Below, in pieces: positions 1 to 8,750 of a stretch of DNA of 33,195 nucleotides (positions within the stretch are counted from its first letter, which is position 1; each line of letters starts with the position of its first letter). The notes beneath the pieces are model-generated. The model was not told the DNA's origin. It saw only the letters and a program-made list of their open reading frames with translations, and made no database searches. The translations under genes and the position numbers were made by a program. This DNA is from Rubellimicrobium sp. Lineage in GTDB: Bacteria > Pseudomonadota > Alphaproteobacteria > Rhodobacterales > Rhodobacteraceae. The DNA is taken from the NCBI GenBank assembly GCA_020852925.1, contig JADYZU010000064.1, positions 1 through 33,195 on the forward strand, read 5' to 3'.

Positions 1-122
1 CCCCGGCGCATGAATTCGCCGCGCAGGAGCTTGTAGTCGATGTCGAAGCCAAGGCTGCGCGCGGCGGCGTAAAGGTTCGCACCGTCGATGAAGAGCGCAA
101 GCCGCTCATCGCGATAGAACAT
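1..122 (-). CDS. NYN-domain (LabA/DUF88-like) protein, 5' part only
   Basis: Only the first 40 or so codons are in the window; the gene continues past the left edge. Translation from the ATG at 122-120 gives an N-terminus with the segment LALFIDGANLYAAARSLGFD. This is the first strand and metal-binding aspartate motif (FIDGxNL) of the NYN/PIN-like nuclease fold, known in the LabA/DUF88 family. A good ribosome site (AAGGAAA) lies about 6 bases upstream of the ATG. The gene is divergent from folK with 91 bp between the starts, so the two probably share a promoter region. NYN proteins are presumed RNA-processing nucleases, but the physiological substrate is not known and most of the protein is not visible here. 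Confidence 0.8.
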   Translation of the reverse strand, partial: MFYRDERLALFIDGANLYAAARSLGFDIDYKLLRGEFMRR

Positions 123-213
123 CGGGATTTCCTTTCAAAAGGTGCCGGCCTTGCCCGGGGGTCAAGGGTATGAAATGGGCTGCACGGCCACGATCATGTA
201 AGGATTGCGCCCC

Positions 214-813
214 ATGCCGCAACCCCATCCGGATGGATATGCCGCCCATGGCGCGCTGGTCGCGCTGGGGGCGAACCTGCCGTCGCGCATCGGCCCGCCC
301 GCGCGCACGATTGCGGCGGCGCTGGCGCAGATCGGGCGGCGTATCGGCCCGGTCGTGGCGCAAAGCCGGCTGTGGCGCACCCCGGCCCATCCGCCGGGAT
401 CGGGTGGCGATTATGTGAATGCCGCCGCGGTGGTGCTGTCCGCGCTGCCGCCGGCGGCGATCCTGTCCGCGCTCCACGCGATCGAGGCCGAATTCGGCCG
501 CCTGCGCGAGGCGCGCTGGGGCGCGCGCAGCCTTGATCTTGACCTGCTGGCGGTCGGGGACCGGATCCTGCCCGATGCCGCCACCCAGACCCGCTGGCGC
601 GACCTGCCCGCCGCGGATCAGGCACGGGTCGCGCCCGAGGGCCTGATCCTGCCGCATCCGCGCCTTCAGGACCGGGGGTTCGTCCTTGTGCCGCTGGCCG
701 AGGTGGCGCCGCACTGGCGCCATCCGCTGACCGGGCAGACGGTTGCCGGGATGCTGGCCGCACTCCCGCCCGGGGCGGTGGCGGGAATCGCGCCGGTGAC
801 GCCGGGTTCGTGA
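214..813 (+). CDS. folK: 2-amino-4-hydroxy-6-hydroxymethyldihydropteridine diphosphokinase (HPPK)
   Basis: Transfers pyrophosphate from ATP to 6-hydroxymethyl-7,8-dihydropterin, the step before dihydropteroate synthase in folate synthesis; cytoplasmic. The N-terminus carries the LVALGANLP strand typical of HPPK, and the family signature RWGARSLDLDLL (basic residues for ATP, paired Asp for magnesium) is near residue 105. The C-terminal LPHPRLQDRGFVLVPLAEV block is also characteristic. Start choice: a TTG at 205 is in frame, but AAGG at 200-203 is correctly spaced only for the ATG at 214, giving 199 residues. That is somewhat longer than the roughly 160 of E. coli FolK and usual for alphaproteobacteria. 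No folP or folB is beside it; it leads into the rpoZ-rsh block after 137 bp. Confidence 0.93.
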   Translation: MPQPHPDGYAAHGALVALGANLPSRIGPPARTIAAALAQIGRRIGPVVAQSRLWRTPAHPPGSGGDYVNAAAVVLSALPPAAILSALHAIEAEFGRLREARWGARSLDLDLLAVGDRILPDAATQTRWRDLPAADQARVAPEGLILPHPRLQDRGFVLVPLAEVAPHWRHPLTGQTVAGMLAALPPGAVAGIAPVTPGS

Positions 814-846
814 CGGATTTGCGCTTGTGCCCGGCGGGGCGGGTCA

Positions 847-850
847 CTAG
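847..850 (+). promoter_or_regulatory. CTAG-containing possible -10 region ahead of rpoZ
   Basis: The 137-bp gap between folK and rpoZ contains TTGCGC at 819-824 and TCACTAG ending at 850, with a 20-base spacer. CTAG is very rare in this window (see findings) and recurs in front of other transcription units. This would leave a leader of roughly 95 bases before the rpoZ start. It is a weak motif match only, with no conserved -35 agreement beyond TTG. Confidence 0.25.
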
Positions 851-950
851 AGAGGCATCTTCACACGGGGTTTGCGCCCCCGATCGCGCGCGCCCCTGTC
901 CTGAGACCTTCCGCCCGCCGCAAGCGGGCCCGATGATGAGGGAATGACCG

Positions 951-1304
951 ATGGCCCGCGTTACCGTCGAGGATTGCGTCGACAAGGTTCCCAACCGGTT
1001 CGAACTGGTGATGCTTGCCGCCCATCGTGCGCGCGAGATCGCCGTGGGCAGCCCGCCGACCGTGGCGCGCGACAACGACAAGAACCCGGTGGTGGCGCTG
1101 CGCGAGATCGCCGATGCGACCCAGCGCGCCGATGACCTGCGCGAGCGCATGATCGAATCGCACCAGACCCAGATCGAGACCGACGAGCCCGAAGAGGACG
1201 CCATGGCGCTGCTCATGAGCGCCGAGGTGGACCGCCCCGCCCAGGACGACATGGACGAAGAGCGGCTGTTGCGGGAACTGATGCAGGCACAGGGCCAGCG
1301 CTAG
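951..1304 (+). CDS. rpoZ: DNA-directed RNA polymerase omega subunit
   Basis: Small RNA polymerase subunit that binds the C-terminus of beta-prime and helps assembly. The N-terminal [20 protein letters not shown] and the following LAAHRAREI match the omega family directly, including the Met-Ala-Arg motif that in E. coli omega forms part of (p)ppGpp binding site 1. The protein is 117 residues, with an acidic C-terminal tail (residues about 75-110) typical of alphaproteobacterial omega. A GAGGGA ribosome site sits 5-10 bases before the ATG. It lies 29 bp upstream of rsh, the (p)ppGpp synthetase/hydrolase, the same neighbourhood as rpoZ-spoT in E. coli, so target and maker of the alarmone are probably co-transcribed. 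Confidence 0.95.
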   Translation: MARVTVEDCVDKVPNRFELVMLAAHRAREIAVGSPPTVARDNDKNPVVALREIADATQRADDLRERMIESHQTQIETDEPEEDAMALLMSAEVDRPAQDDMDEERLLRELMQAQGQR

Positions 1305-1333
1305 GCGCGGGGCGCGGGCGGGCGGAGCGGATC

Positions 1334-3472
1334 ATGACGACCCCGGACGACCTGATCGCCCTGATCCGCACCTACAACCCCCGGACGAACGAGCCGCTGA
1401 TCCGCGATGCCTGGGCCTTTGGCGAGGCCATGCACGAAGGGCAGCGGCGCCAGTCGGGCGAAGCCTATTTCACCCATCCGGTCGCGGTGGCGGTGATCCT
1501 GTGCGAACAGCAGATGGATGACGCCACCATCGTCACCGCGCTTCTGCACGACACGATCGAGGATACCAAGGCCGGCTTTGCCGATGTCGAGGCCCGCTTT
1601 GGCCGCGAGATCGCCGAACTGGTCGATGGGGTGACCAAGCTCACCAACATCCAGCTCTCCAGCGTCGAGAGCAAGCAGGCCGAAAATTTCCGCAAGCTTT
1701 TCATGGCGATGGCCCGCGATCTGCGCGTCATGCTGGTCAAGCTGGCGGACCGGCTGCACAACATGCGCACCATCCGCAGCATGAAGCCCGAGAAGCAGGC
1801 CCAGAAGGCCCGCGAAACGATGGAGATCTACGCCCCCCTTGCCGGCCGCATGGGGATGCAGTGGATGCGCGAGGACCTCGAGGATCTGGCGTTCCGGGTG
1901 CTGAACGCCGAGGCGCGCAACTCGATCCTGCGGCGGTTCATCACGCTTCAGCGCGAATCGGGCGACGTGATCCAGAAGATCACGACCGACATCCGCAGCG
2001 AGGTGGAGAAGGCCGGGATCGAGGGGACCGAGGTTTCGGGCCGCGCCAAGAAGCCCTATTCGATCTGGCGCAAGATGCAGGAGAAGGATCAGGGCTTTTC
2101 CCGGTTGTCGGACATCTACGGATTCCGCGTCATCACCCGCGACGAGGCCGACTGCTATCGCGTGCTGGGCGTGATCCACACGCGCTGGCGCGCGGTGCCG
2201 GGGCGGTTCAAGGACTATATCAGCCAGCCGAAATCGAACGGCTACCGCAGCATCCATACCACCGTCTCCGCCCGCGACGGCAAGCGGGTCGAGGTGCAGA
2301 TCCGCACCCGCGAGATGCACGAGGTCGCCGAGGCCGGGGTGGCCGCGCATTGGGCCTACAAGGACGGCGAGCGGGTGCAGAACCGCTTTGCCGTCGATCC
2401 GGTGCGCTGGATCGCGCAGATGACCGAGCGCTTCGAGGACGACGCCGACCACGACGAATTCCTCGAGGCGGTGAAACTCGAGATGTATCAGGACCAGGTG
2501 TTCTGCTTCTCGCCGCGCGGCGAGGTGATCAAGCTGCCGCGCGGGGCCACGCCCATCGACTTTGCCTATGCGATCCACACGCGCATCGGCCATGCCTGCG
2601 TCGGCGCCAAGGTGGACGGAATGCGCGTGCCGCTGTGGACGCGCCTCAAGAACGGCCAGCAGGTCGAGATCATCACCGCCGAGGGCCAGACCCCGCAGGC
2701 CGCCTGGATCGACATCGCCGTGACCGGCCGCGCCAAGACCGCGATCCGCCGGTCGCTGCGCGAGGAGGACCGGGAGCGGTTCATCCGGCTGGGCGCGGAA
2801 CTGGCGCGGGTGGCCTTCGAGAACGTCGGGCGCAAGGCCACGGACAAGGCGCTGCGCACCGCCGCGCGCGCGCTGGCCATCGAGGATGTGAGCGAACTTC
2901 TCGCCCGACTGGGCGCGGCCGAGATTTCGGGCCGCGAGGTGGTGAAGGCACTCTACCCCGACCTTGCGCAACGCCCCGGCGACGAGGTGGACGAGGCGCG
3001 CGCCGTGGTCGGCATCGACGACGACACCAGTTTCCGCCGCGCCCCCTGCTGTCAGCCGGTGCCGGGCGAACGGATCGTCGGCATCACCTTTCGCGGCAAG
3101 GGGGTGGTGGTCCATGCGATCGACTGCCCCGCGCTGGCCGTCTACGAGGACCAGACCGAACGCTGGATCGACCTGCGCTGGCAGGAGGGCACCCACAGGC
3201 CGGTGAACACGGTCACGCTCGATCTGACCATCTCGAACGACGCCGGGGTTCTGGGCCGGATCTGCACGCTGATCGGCGAACAGGAGGCCAACATCTCGGA
3301 TCTGCACTTCATCGACCGCAAGCCCGACTATTTCCGCATCCTTGTCGATGTGGACCTGCGCGATGCCGAACACCTGCACCGGATCATGACCACGCTCGAG
3401 GCGGAGTCCACCGTTTCCGCCATCCGCCGCCACCGCGACCCCCAGCGCGCGCTCGACCCGCGCAAGACCTGA
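1334..3472 (+). CDS. rsh: Bifunctional (p)ppGpp synthetase/hydrolase (RelA/SpoT homologue, Rsh)
   Basis: Makes (p)ppGpp from GDP/GTP and ATP and degrades it, controlling the stringent response in the cytoplasm. The protein is 712 residues, the normal length for a long RSH. Order: HD hydrolase domain with His48-Pro and the metal-binding LHDTIEDT near residues 71-78; synthetase domain with [10 protein letters not shown] near 242 and GYRSIHTTV near 303; TGS domain about 390-450 ([20 protein letters not shown]); a Cys-Cys-containing linker ([15 protein letters not shown]); and a C-terminal ACT domain about 630-705. The RFKD at 291-294 matches the RxKD signature of bifunctional enzymes rather than the ExDD of synthetase-only RelA, and the hydrolase residues look intact, so both activities are expected. 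It follows rpoZ by 29 bp and precedes the DUF2062 gene by 12 bp. Confidence 0.96.
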   Translation: MTTPDDLIALIRTYNPRTNEPLIRDAWAFGEAMHEGQRRQSGEAYFTHPVAVAVILCEQQMDDATIVTALLHDTIEDTKAGFADVEARFGREIAELVDGVTKLTNIQLSSVESKQAENFRKLFMAMARDLRVMLVKLADRLHNMRTIRSMKPEKQAQKARETMEIYAPLAGRMGMQWMREDLEDLAFRVLNAEARNSILRRFITLQRESGDVIQKITTDIRSEVEKAGIEGTEVSGRAKKPYSIWRKMQEKDQGFSRLSDIYGFRVITRDEADCYRVLGVIHTRWRAVPGRFKDYISQPKSNGYRSIHTTVSARDGKRVEVQIRTREMHEVAEAGVAAHWAYKDGERVQNRFAVDPVRWIAQMTERFEDDADHDEFLEAVKLEMYQDQVFCFSPRGEVIKLPRGATPIDFAYAIHTRIGHACVGAKVDGMRVPLWTRLKNGQQVEIITAEGQTPQAAWIDIAVTGRAKTAIRRSLREEDRERFIRLGAELARVAFENVGRKATDKALRTAARALAIEDVSELLARLGAAEISGREVVKALYPDLAQRPGDEVDEARAVVGIDDDTSFRRAPCCQPVPGERIVGITFRGKGVVVHAIDCPALAVYEDQTERWIDLRWQEGTHRPVNTVTLDLTISNDAGVLGRICTLIGEQEANISDLHFIDRKPDYFRILVDVDLRDAEHLHRIMTTLEAESTVSAIRRHRDPQRALDPRKT

Positions 3473-3484
3473 AGGGCCGGGCGC

Positions 3485-4159
3485 ATGGTCTTTCGCAGGC
3501 GCGAGAAGCTGAGCTGGTGGCGCATGGCGATCGAGGGCGTCTGGCCGCGCGCGGGCTGGCCGCGGGTGATCCGCTACTTTGCCCATCGCATCCGCCGCCT
3601 GCCCGACAGCCCGCAGAAGGTGGCGCGCGGCATGTTCGCGGGAACCTTCGTGTCGATGCTGCCGCTGCCGGGGCTGCAACTCGTGCTGGGCGGGCTGCTG
3701 GCCTGGGCCATGCGGGGCAACATCCTTGCCGCGCTGCTGTGCGCCTTCATCTCGAACCCGGTGACGACCCCGTTCATCGCCATCGCCTCGATCACCATCG
3801 GCCAGTATCTTCTGGGCGTCGACACGGTGCTGAGCGCGGCCATGGTCGCCAATGCCTTTGCCGAGGCGGGAAGCGACCTGTGGGACAACGCCATCGCGCC
3901 CTTCACCGGCGGCGCCGTGTCGTGGATCGGGCTGGCCAAGTTCTGGGACACGGTGTTCCTGCCCTATTTCATCGGCTCGCTCGTCATCGGGCTGGCCAGT
4001 GCGGTGGTTGCCTATTACGCTACGATTCCACTGGTCCGCGCCTATCAGCTCGGCCGGGCGCGGCGCATCGCCGAACGGGCGGCGCGCACCCCCGCGATGG
4101 GCGGGACCGCCGGTCCGACTCAGGGGCCCGGGCCTTCGTCGGGGGAGGACAGCGAATGA
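3485..4159 (+). CDS. DUF2062 membrane protein
   Basis: A 224-residue integral membrane protein of the DUF2062 family, of unknown biochemical role. After a basic amphipathic N-terminus ([14 protein letters not shown]), the region around residues 45-70 carries the family hallmark of a Gly/Phe-rich segment ([19 protein letters not shown]). It is followed by hydrophobic helices near 55-75, 80-108 and 155-180, and the conserved [11 protein letters not shown]. The C-terminus is polar and disordered ([17 protein letters not shown]). It begins 12 bp after rsh, with GAAGGG as ribosome site, and its stop overlaps the pdxJ start (ATGA), so it is cotranslated with both. The position between rsh and pdxJ is one I recall as conserved in Rhodobacterales; it says little about function. 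Confidence 0.88.
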   Translation: MVFRRREKLSWWRMAIEGVWPRAGWPRVIRYFAHRIRRLPDSPQKVARGMFAGTFVSMLPLPGLQLVLGGLLAWAMRGNILAALLCAFISNPVTTPFIAIASITIGQYLLGVDTVLSAAMVANAFAEAGSDLWDNAIAPFTGGAVSWIGLAKFWDTVFLPYFIGSLVIGLASAVVAYYATIPLVRAYQLGRARRIAERAARTPAMGGTAGPTQGPGPSSGEDSE

Positions 4160-4899
4160 CCGCGGACTTGCGTCTTGGCGTGAACATCGACCATGTGGCG
4201 ACCGTGCGGAACGCGCGCGGCACCGCCTTTCCCGACCCCGTGCGCGCGGCGCTGCTGGCCGAACGGGCCGGCGCCGACGGCATCACCGCCCATCTGCGCG
4301 AGGATCGCCGCCACATCCGCGACGAGGACATCACCCGGCTGAAGGCGGCGCTGACGGTGCCCCTCAACTTCGAGATGGCCGCCACGGCCGAGATGCAGGC
4401 CATCGCCCTGCGCCATGTGCCCCATGCGGTCTGCATCGTCCCCGAACGGCGCGAGGAGCGCACGACCGAAGGCGGCCTCGACGTGGCGCGCACCGAAAAC
4501 GCGCTGGCGCAGTTCATCGCCCCGCTGCGCGAGGCCGGCTGCCGCGTGTCGATCTTCATCGCCGCCGATGCCACGCAGATCCGCGCCGCCCACCGCATCG
4601 GCGCCGCCGTGGTCGAACTGCACACCGGCGCCTATTGCGACGCCCATCACGAGGGACGCCCGCAGGAGCGTGACGCCGAACTGGCCCGCCTGTCCGGGAT
4701 GGCGGCGCTCGCCCATGACCTCGGGCTCGAGGTGCATGCGGGTCACGGCCTGACCTACGAGACGGTGCAGCCCATCGCCGCGCTGCCGCAGGTGCGGGAA
4801 CTGAACATCGGCCATTTCCTGATCGGCGAGGCGATCTTTGCCGGCCTTGCCGAGGCGATCGCGCAGATGCGCCGCCTGATGGTGGAGGCGCGGTCATGA
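4156..4899 (+). CDS. pdxJ: Pyridoxine 5'-phosphate synthase
   Basis: Condenses 1-deoxy-D-xylulose 5-phosphate with 3-amino-2-oxopropyl phosphate to pyridoxine 5'-phosphate, the last ring-forming step of the DXP-dependent vitamin B6 route. The 247-residue protein starts [22 protein letters not shown], a PdxJ hallmark. Catalytic elements are visible: the His region [16 protein letters not shown], the Glu of NFEMAAT, the HTGAY segment, the [12 protein letters not shown] histidine, and the phosphate-binding [12 protein letters not shown] at the C-terminus. The start codon overlaps the stop of the DUF2062 gene by ATGA, and its own stop overlaps the next gene the same way, which fixes the start and indicates translational coupling. 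Confidence 0.96.
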   Translation: MTADLRLGVNIDHVATVRNARGTAFPDPVRAALLAERAGADGITAHLREDRRHIRDEDITRLKAALTVPLNFEMAATAEMQAIALRHVPHAVCIVPERREERTTEGGLDVARTENALAQFIAPLREAGCRVSIFIAADATQIRAAHRIGAAVVELHTGAYCDAHHEGRPQERDAELARLSGMAALAHDLGLEVHAGHGLTYETVQPIAALPQVRELNIGHFLIGEAIFAGLAEAIAQMRRLMVEARS

Positions 4900-5345
4900 T
4901 CCGCGCGATTGCCGTTGCCCTGGCGCTGTCTCCCGCGGTCGCCGCGGCGCAATCGGTGGGCGAATGCGAGGGCTGGCGGGCAGAGGCCCGCAGCATCGCC
5001 GAACCCTGGGAAAGAAACACCGCCACCTTCGCGAACGGCGCGGTGCGCATCGCCGTCATGGACGCGGTCGAACCGGGCGCGGCGGCGTTCCATCTGCTGG
5101 TCCTCACCCCGCCCCTGGACGAACTGGGGGTGCCGCTGTGCCGGATGGTCAGCCTCGATGCCGACGGATTCGGCTTTGCCTGGCTCGAACTTGACGGGAT
5201 GGAGCGCAGCTATGACCCGGCGCGGGGCCTGACGCTGCGGCTGCATGCCGCGCGCTGGGACGAAAGCGCGGGCACCCCGGCGCCGGCGCTGCTCGAGGTG
5301 ACGATCAATCAGGCGACCGGGCAGGTTTCGGCGCGGCTGCAATGA
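4896..5345 (+). CDS. Small secreted protein of unknown function
   Basis: I do not recognise a family for this 149-residue protein. It has a clear Sec signal peptide ([20 protein letters not shown]) with a probable cleavage after AAA at about residue 18. The mature part has exactly two cysteines, Cys24 and Cys82, which could form a disulfide in the periplasm. It is otherwise acidic and beta-rich, with alternating hydrophobic segments such as [35 protein letters not shown] and [18 protein letters not shown]. It overlaps pdxJ and acpS at both ends by ATGA, so it is firmly built into the operon and is not a spurious frame; codon use matches its neighbours. Its role among pdxJ, acpS and lepB is unknown. 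Confidence 0.8.
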   Translation: MIRAIAVALALSPAVAAAQSVGECEGWRAEARSIAEPWERNTATFANGAVRIAVMDAVEPGAAAFHLLVLTPPLDELGVPLCRMVSLDADGFGFAWLELDGMERSYDPARGLTLRLHAARWDESAGTPAPALLEVTINQATGQVSARLQ

Positions 5346-5779
5346 TCCTCGGCATCGGGTCCGACCTGTGCAACATCGAGCGGGTCGAGCGCACCCTTGC
5401 CCGGTTCGGCGACCGGTTCCGCAACCGCGTCTACACACCCGCCGAACAGGCCCGCGCCGAAAGCCGCCCGCATGGCGTGGCCGCCACCTATGCGAAACGC
5501 TGGGCCGCGAAAGAGGCCTGTTCCAAGGCGCTGGGCACCGGGCTGCGCATGGGCATCGCCTGGAAGGACATGGCGGTGAGCAATCTCGAGACAGGCCAGC
5601 CGGTGATGCAGGTGACGGGCTGGGCCGCCGACCGACTGGCCGCCATGACCCCGCCCGGCCACAGCGCGGTGATCCATGTCACGCTGACCGACGATCACCC
5701 CTGGGCCGCGGCCGTGGTCGTGATCGAGGCACGCCCCTGTGATCGGGCCGGGAACGGCGGCGCAGGGCGGCTGCCTTGA
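5342..5779 (+). CDS. acpS: Holo-[acyl-carrier-protein] synthase
   Basis: Transfers the 4'-phosphopantetheine arm from CoA to a serine of acyl carrier protein, activating it for fatty acid synthesis; cytoplasmic trimer. The protein has 145 residues. The two metal-binding motifs of AcpS-type phosphopantetheinyl transferases are present: [14 protein letters not shown] at the N-terminus (Asp8) and the [17 protein letters not shown] segment with Glu58. The C-terminal [21 protein letters not shown] is the usual last strand pair, followed by about 15 extra residues rich in Gly/Arg. The ATG overlaps the previous stop (ATGA). A 51-bp gap to lepB follows. Confidence 0.95.
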   Translation: MILGIGSDLCNIERVERTLARFGDRFRNRVYTPAEQARAESRPHGVAATYAKRWAAKEACSKALGTGLRMGIAWKDMAVSNLETGQPVMQVTGWAADRLAAMTPPGHSAVIHVTLTDDHPWAAAVVVIEARPCDRAGNGGAGRLP

Positions 5780-5830
5780 CAGGCGCGCGGCGCATCATCA
5801 GAAAGCGGCGTCATCGTGAAAGGGGCGGAC

Positions 5831-6697
5831 ATGGCGGAAAAGTCGGGATTCCTCGCCGGCATCTGGGAGACGGTCAAGACCGTCGTCTATGCGCTGCTGC
5901 TTGCGGGCCTGTTCCGCACCCTGTTCTTCCAGCCGTTCTGGATCCCCTCCGGCTCGATGAAGGACACGCTGCTGATCGGCGACTTCCTGTTCGTCAACAA
6001 GATGGCCTATGGCTATTCCTATGCCTCCTGCCCGTCGATCCGCATCGCCTCGCTCGGGATCGACATCGGCGCGGATGATTTCTGCGGCATGTTCCGCGGC
6101 GCGCAAGGCCGCCTGTTCGGCGGCGAACCCCAGCGCGGCGATGTGGTGGTGTTCCGCCACCCCGTCACCGGCGTCGATTTCATCAAGCGCCTGATCGGCC
6201 TGCCCGGCGACGAAATCCAGGTGCGCGAGGGGATCGTCTACATCAACGGCGAGGCCGCGCCGCAGGAACCCGCGGGCCTGTTCACCGAAGTGAACGCGCC
6301 GCAGGGATCGCAGCGGCAGATGCCGTCCTGCGCCAATGCGCCGGTGGGCCTTGGCGGGGAATGCATCTCCTACCGCCTGCGCGAGACGCTGCCCGGCGGC
6401 GTCACCCATGACATCCTCAATGTCGATGACAACATCGCCCCCGCGAACGGCGGGTTCGATGCCGACAACACCGGCGTCTTCACGGTGCCGGCGGGGCACT
6501 ACTTCTTCATGGGCGACAACCGCGACAATTCCACCGATTCGCGCTTTCCGCAGGCGGCACCGATCAACGGCGTGGGCTTTGTCCCGCTCGAGGATATCGT
6601 CGGCCGTGCCGACCGGGTGATCTTCTCCTCGGCCGGGGCGTCGATGCTGGCGTTCTGGACCTGGCGGTCGGACCGTTTCTTCCGGGCGATCGAGTGA
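5831..6697 (+). CDS. lepB: Signal peptidase I
   Basis: Membrane endopeptidase that removes signal peptides from exported preproteins on the periplasmic face. The 288-residue product has a hydrophobic anchor at about residues 15-35 ([20 protein letters not shown]), then the catalytic serine box [16 protein letters not shown] with Ser42, the lysine box [15 protein letters not shown] with Lys119, and the C-terminal [11 protein letters not shown] box. An insert with two cysteines ([14 protein letters not shown]...FCGMF, about 68-90) lies between the first boxes. Start: an in-frame GTG at 5816 exists, but AAAGGGG directly upstream of the ATG at 5831 supports the shorter form. The stop overlaps the rnc start (GTGA). 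Confidence 0.95.
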   Translation: MAEKSGFLAGIWETVKTVVYALLLAGLFRTLFFQPFWIPSGSMKDTLLIGDFLFVNKMAYGYSYASCPSIRIASLGIDIGADDFCGMFRGAQGRLFGGEPQRGDVVVFRHPVTGVDFIKRLIGLPGDEIQVREGIVYINGEAAPQEPAGLFTEVNAPQGSQRQMPSCANAPVGLGGECISYRLRETLPGGVTHDILNVDDNIAPANGGFDADNTGVFTVPAGHYFFMGDNRDNSTDSRFPQAAPINGVGFVPLEDIVGRADRVIFSSAGASMLAFWTWRSDRFFRAIE

Positions 6698-7374
6698 AAC
6701 CCGGTGCCGAGATCCGCGCGCTCTCGGACCGGCTCGGGCATGACTTCGACCGGCCCGAACTCCTGACGCGGGCGCTGACGCATGGTTCGGTCTCGGGGCC
6801 GGGGCGGCCGGACAACCAGCGCCTCGAATTCCTGGGCGACCGCGTGCTGGGCCTGGTCATGGCCGAAGCCCTTCTGGCCGCCGACCGCGAGGCCACCGAG
6901 GGCCGGATCGCGCCGCGCTTCAACACCCTCGTGCGGCGCGAGACCTGCGCCGCCATCGCCCGCGAGATCGACCTGGGCGCGGCGATGCGCCTTGGCCGGT
7001 CGGAAATGACCTCGGGCGGGCGCCGCAAGGAGGCGTTGCTGGCCGATGCGATGGAGGCGGTGATCGCCGCGATCTATCTGGACGGCGGGCTCGAGGCGGC
7101 GCGGGCCGTGGTGCTGCGCCTGTGGGGAGAGCGCATCGCCACCGTCGATGCCGACGCCCGCGACCCCAAGACCGCGCTTCAGGAATGGGCGCAGGCGCGC
7201 GGCGAACCGCCCCCCGCCTATGTCGAGACCGCCCGCACCGGCCCCGACCACCAGCCCGTGTTCACGATCGAGGTCCGCACCGCCTCGGGCGCAAGCGAAC
7301 GGGCGACCGCCCCCTCGAAACGCGCGGCCGAGCAGGCGGCGGCGGCGGCGCTGCTGGCGCGGATCGGCGGCTGA
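6694..7374 (+). CDS. rnc: Ribonuclease III
   Basis: Double-strand-specific endoribonuclease that processes rRNA precursors and structured mRNAs. The 226-residue protein begins with GTG overlapping the lepB stop. It has the RNase III signature [15 protein letters not shown] at 41-55 (Glu45 and Asp49) and the second catalytic pair in [21 protein letters not shown]-terminal double-stranded RNA-binding domain (about 150-225) starts at [14 protein letters not shown] and ends at the lysine/alanine helix [19 protein letters not shown]. Placement directly after lepB and before era is the classical lepB-rnc-era order known from E. coli and many proteobacteria, where Rnc and Era both act in 16S rRNA and 30S maturation. 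Confidence 0.96.
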   Translation: MKPGAEIRALSDRLGHDFDRPELLTRALTHGSVSGPGRPDNQRLEFLGDRVLGLVMAEALLAADREATEGRIAPRFNTLVRRETCAAIAREIDLGAAMRLGRSEMTSGGRRKEALLADAMEAVIAAIYLDGGLEAARAVVLRLWGERIATVDADARDPKTALQEWAQARGEPPPAYVETARTGPDHQPVFTIEVRTASGASERATAPSKRAAEQAAAAALLARIGG

Positions 7375-7450
7375 ACGCAGGCCGGGCGCGGCGCTTCTGG
7401 TCAAGGGCCGCGTCCTGCCCTATGTCGCGGCATGACCCTGCGAGGATGAC

Positions 7451-8359
7451 ATGACCACACGCGCCGGATTCGTCGCCCTGATCGGAGAGCCGAACGCAGG
7501 GAAATCCACCCTTCTCAACCGCATGGTCGGCGCCAAGGTGTCGATCGTCACCCACAAGGTGCAGACGACCCGCGCCCGCATCCGCGGAGTCGCCCTCGAG
7601 GGCGAGGCGCAGATCGTCTTTGTCGACACGCCCGGCCTGTTCCGCCCGCGCCGCCGCCTTGACCGGGCCATGGTCGCGGCGGCCTGGGGCGGCGCGGCCG
7701 ATGCCGATGTCGTCGTCCTGCTGATCGAGGCGCATCGCGGCCTGACCGAAGGGGTGCGCCGGATCCTGGCCGACCTGCCCGCGCGCGCCGGGGGGCGGCC
7801 GGTGGCGCTGGCCATCAACAAGATCGACCGGGTGAAGGCCGAAACGCTGCTCGCCCTCGCCGAAGAGGCGAACGCGGCCCATCCCTTTGTCCGCACCTTC
7901 ATGATCTCAGCCGAACGTGGCCATGGCTGTGACGACCTGAAGGAATGGCTGGGCGCGCAGATGCCCGAAGGCCCCTGGCTCTATCCCGAGGACCAGATCG
8001 CCGACCTGCCGATGCGCATGATCGCCGCCGAGATCACGCGCGAGAAGCTGACGCTGCGGCTGCATCAGGAATTGCCCTACGAACTGACCGTGGAAACCGA
8101 AAGCTGGCAGGAGCGCGAGGACGGATCGGCCCGCATCGACCAGGTGATCTATGTCGCGCGCGAAGGCCACAAGGGCATCGTCCTGGGCCGCAAGGGCGAG
8201 ACGATCAAGGCGGTCGGCCAGGCGGCGCGCACCGAACTCGAGGAATTCATGGGCCGCAAGGCGCATCTCTTCCTCACGGTGAAGGTGCGGCCCGACTGGC
8301 TCGAGGAGGCCGAGCGCTATTCCGAGATGGGCCTCGATTTCCGGGACGGTTCGGCGTGA
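7451..8359 (+). CDS. era: GTPase Era (30S ribosome assembly factor)
   Basis: Essential GTPase that binds the 3' end of 16S rRNA and helps mature the small subunit. The 302-residue protein shows all GTPase motifs: G1 GEPNAGKST (12-20), G2 threonines after VTHKVQTTRA, G3 DTPGL, G4 NKID, and G5 in MISAERGHG. The C-terminal KH domain has the VLGRKGETIKAVGQAAR loop and ends EEFMGRKAHLFLTVKVRPDW. G5 usually reads SA(L/K); here it is SAE, close enough. A GAGG ribosome site precedes the ATG, 76 bp after rnc; this gap could hold an internal promoter, but none is convincing. The stop overlaps the DUF1491 start (GTGA). Confidence 0.96.
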   Translation: MTTRAGFVALIGEPNAGKSTLLNRMVGAKVSIVTHKVQTTRARIRGVALEGEAQIVFVDTPGLFRPRRRLDRAMVAAAWGGAADADVVVLLIEAHRGLTEGVRRILADLPARAGGRPVALAINKIDRVKAETLLALAEEANAAHPFVRTFMISAERGHGCDDLKEWLGAQMPEGPWLYPEDQIADLPMRMIAAEITREKLTLRLHQELPYELTVETESWQEREDGSARIDQVIYVAREGHKGIVLGRKGETIKAVGQAARTELEEFMGRKAHLFLTVKVRPDWLEEAERYSEMGLDFRDGSA

Positions 8360-8688
8360 TCCGGCTGGCCACCGGCTTCTGGCTGGCGGCATGGCGGCGG
8401 CGGGTCGAGGGCGAGGGAATCGCCTGCACCGTCACCCGGCGCGGTGACGATACCTCGGGCGCGGTGCTGGTGAAGGTGGCCACGCTCGACGGCGCGGCCC
8501 GGCTTTACGGGCGGCGCACCGACCCGGCGACCGGGCGCGGCCTGTGGATGGAACTGGCCTCGGGCGAGGAGGCGGCGATCGACGCGCGCGCCCGGCGCGA
8601 GGCCGGCTTTGACCCCGACCTCTGGATCGTCGAGGTCGAGGACCGCGCCGGCCGCCACTTTCTCGAGGACGACCCGCTGCCCGATTGA
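8356..8688 (+). CDS. DUF1491 family protein
   Basis: A 110-residue cytoplasmic protein starting at GTG that overlaps the era stop by four bases. The sequence MIRLATGFWLAAWRRRVEGEG...GAVLVKVATLDG, then the Arg-rich YGRRTDPATGRGLW and the C-terminal DPDLWIVEVEDRAGRHFLEDD match what I know of DUF1491, a small alphaproteobacterial family found next to era. Its function is unknown; the strongly conserved Trp/Arg residues near the N-terminus and the acidic C-terminus are the notable features. It closes the plus-strand block and faces the PBP gene, with a 44-bp gap made largely of an 18-bp tandem repeat. Confidence 0.82.
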   Translation: MIRLATGFWLAAWRRRVEGEGIACTVTRRGDDTSGAVLVKVATLDGAARLYGRRTDPATGRGLWMELASGEEAAIDARARREAGFDPDLWIVEVEDRAGRHFLEDDPLPD

Positions 8689-8696
8689 CGCGGGCA

Positions 8697-8750
8697 TCAG
8701 TCCTGTCCCGGCCCTCAGTCCTGTTCCGGCCCTCAGTCCTGCGGCGGACC
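8697..8750 (-). repeat. 18-bp tandem triplication at the 3' end of the PBP gene
   Basis: Three consecutive 18-bp units (8733-8750, 8715-8732, 8697-8714) read on the minus strand as GPPQD-stop, GPEQD-stop and GPGQD-stop, all in the same frame. The first unit is the real C-terminus of the penicillin-binding protein; the other two are downstream copies with one to four differences. The array fills most of the gap to the convergent DUF1491 gene. Confidence 0.9.

Noticed and set aside
1301..3679. A 792-codon open frame antisense to rsh, and similar long frames opposite the PBP gene and rnr
   Set aside because: High GC and codon bias leave antisense frames open. Their translations are His/Arg/Asp-rich without any motif, whereas the sense strand encodes clearly recognised enzymes.
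1861..4155. A plus-frame extension running through rsh and DUF2062 into pdxJ
   Set aside because: The upstream part is an out-of-frame shadow of rsh. PdxJ's conserved N-terminus begins at the ATG at 4156, overlapping the previous stop.
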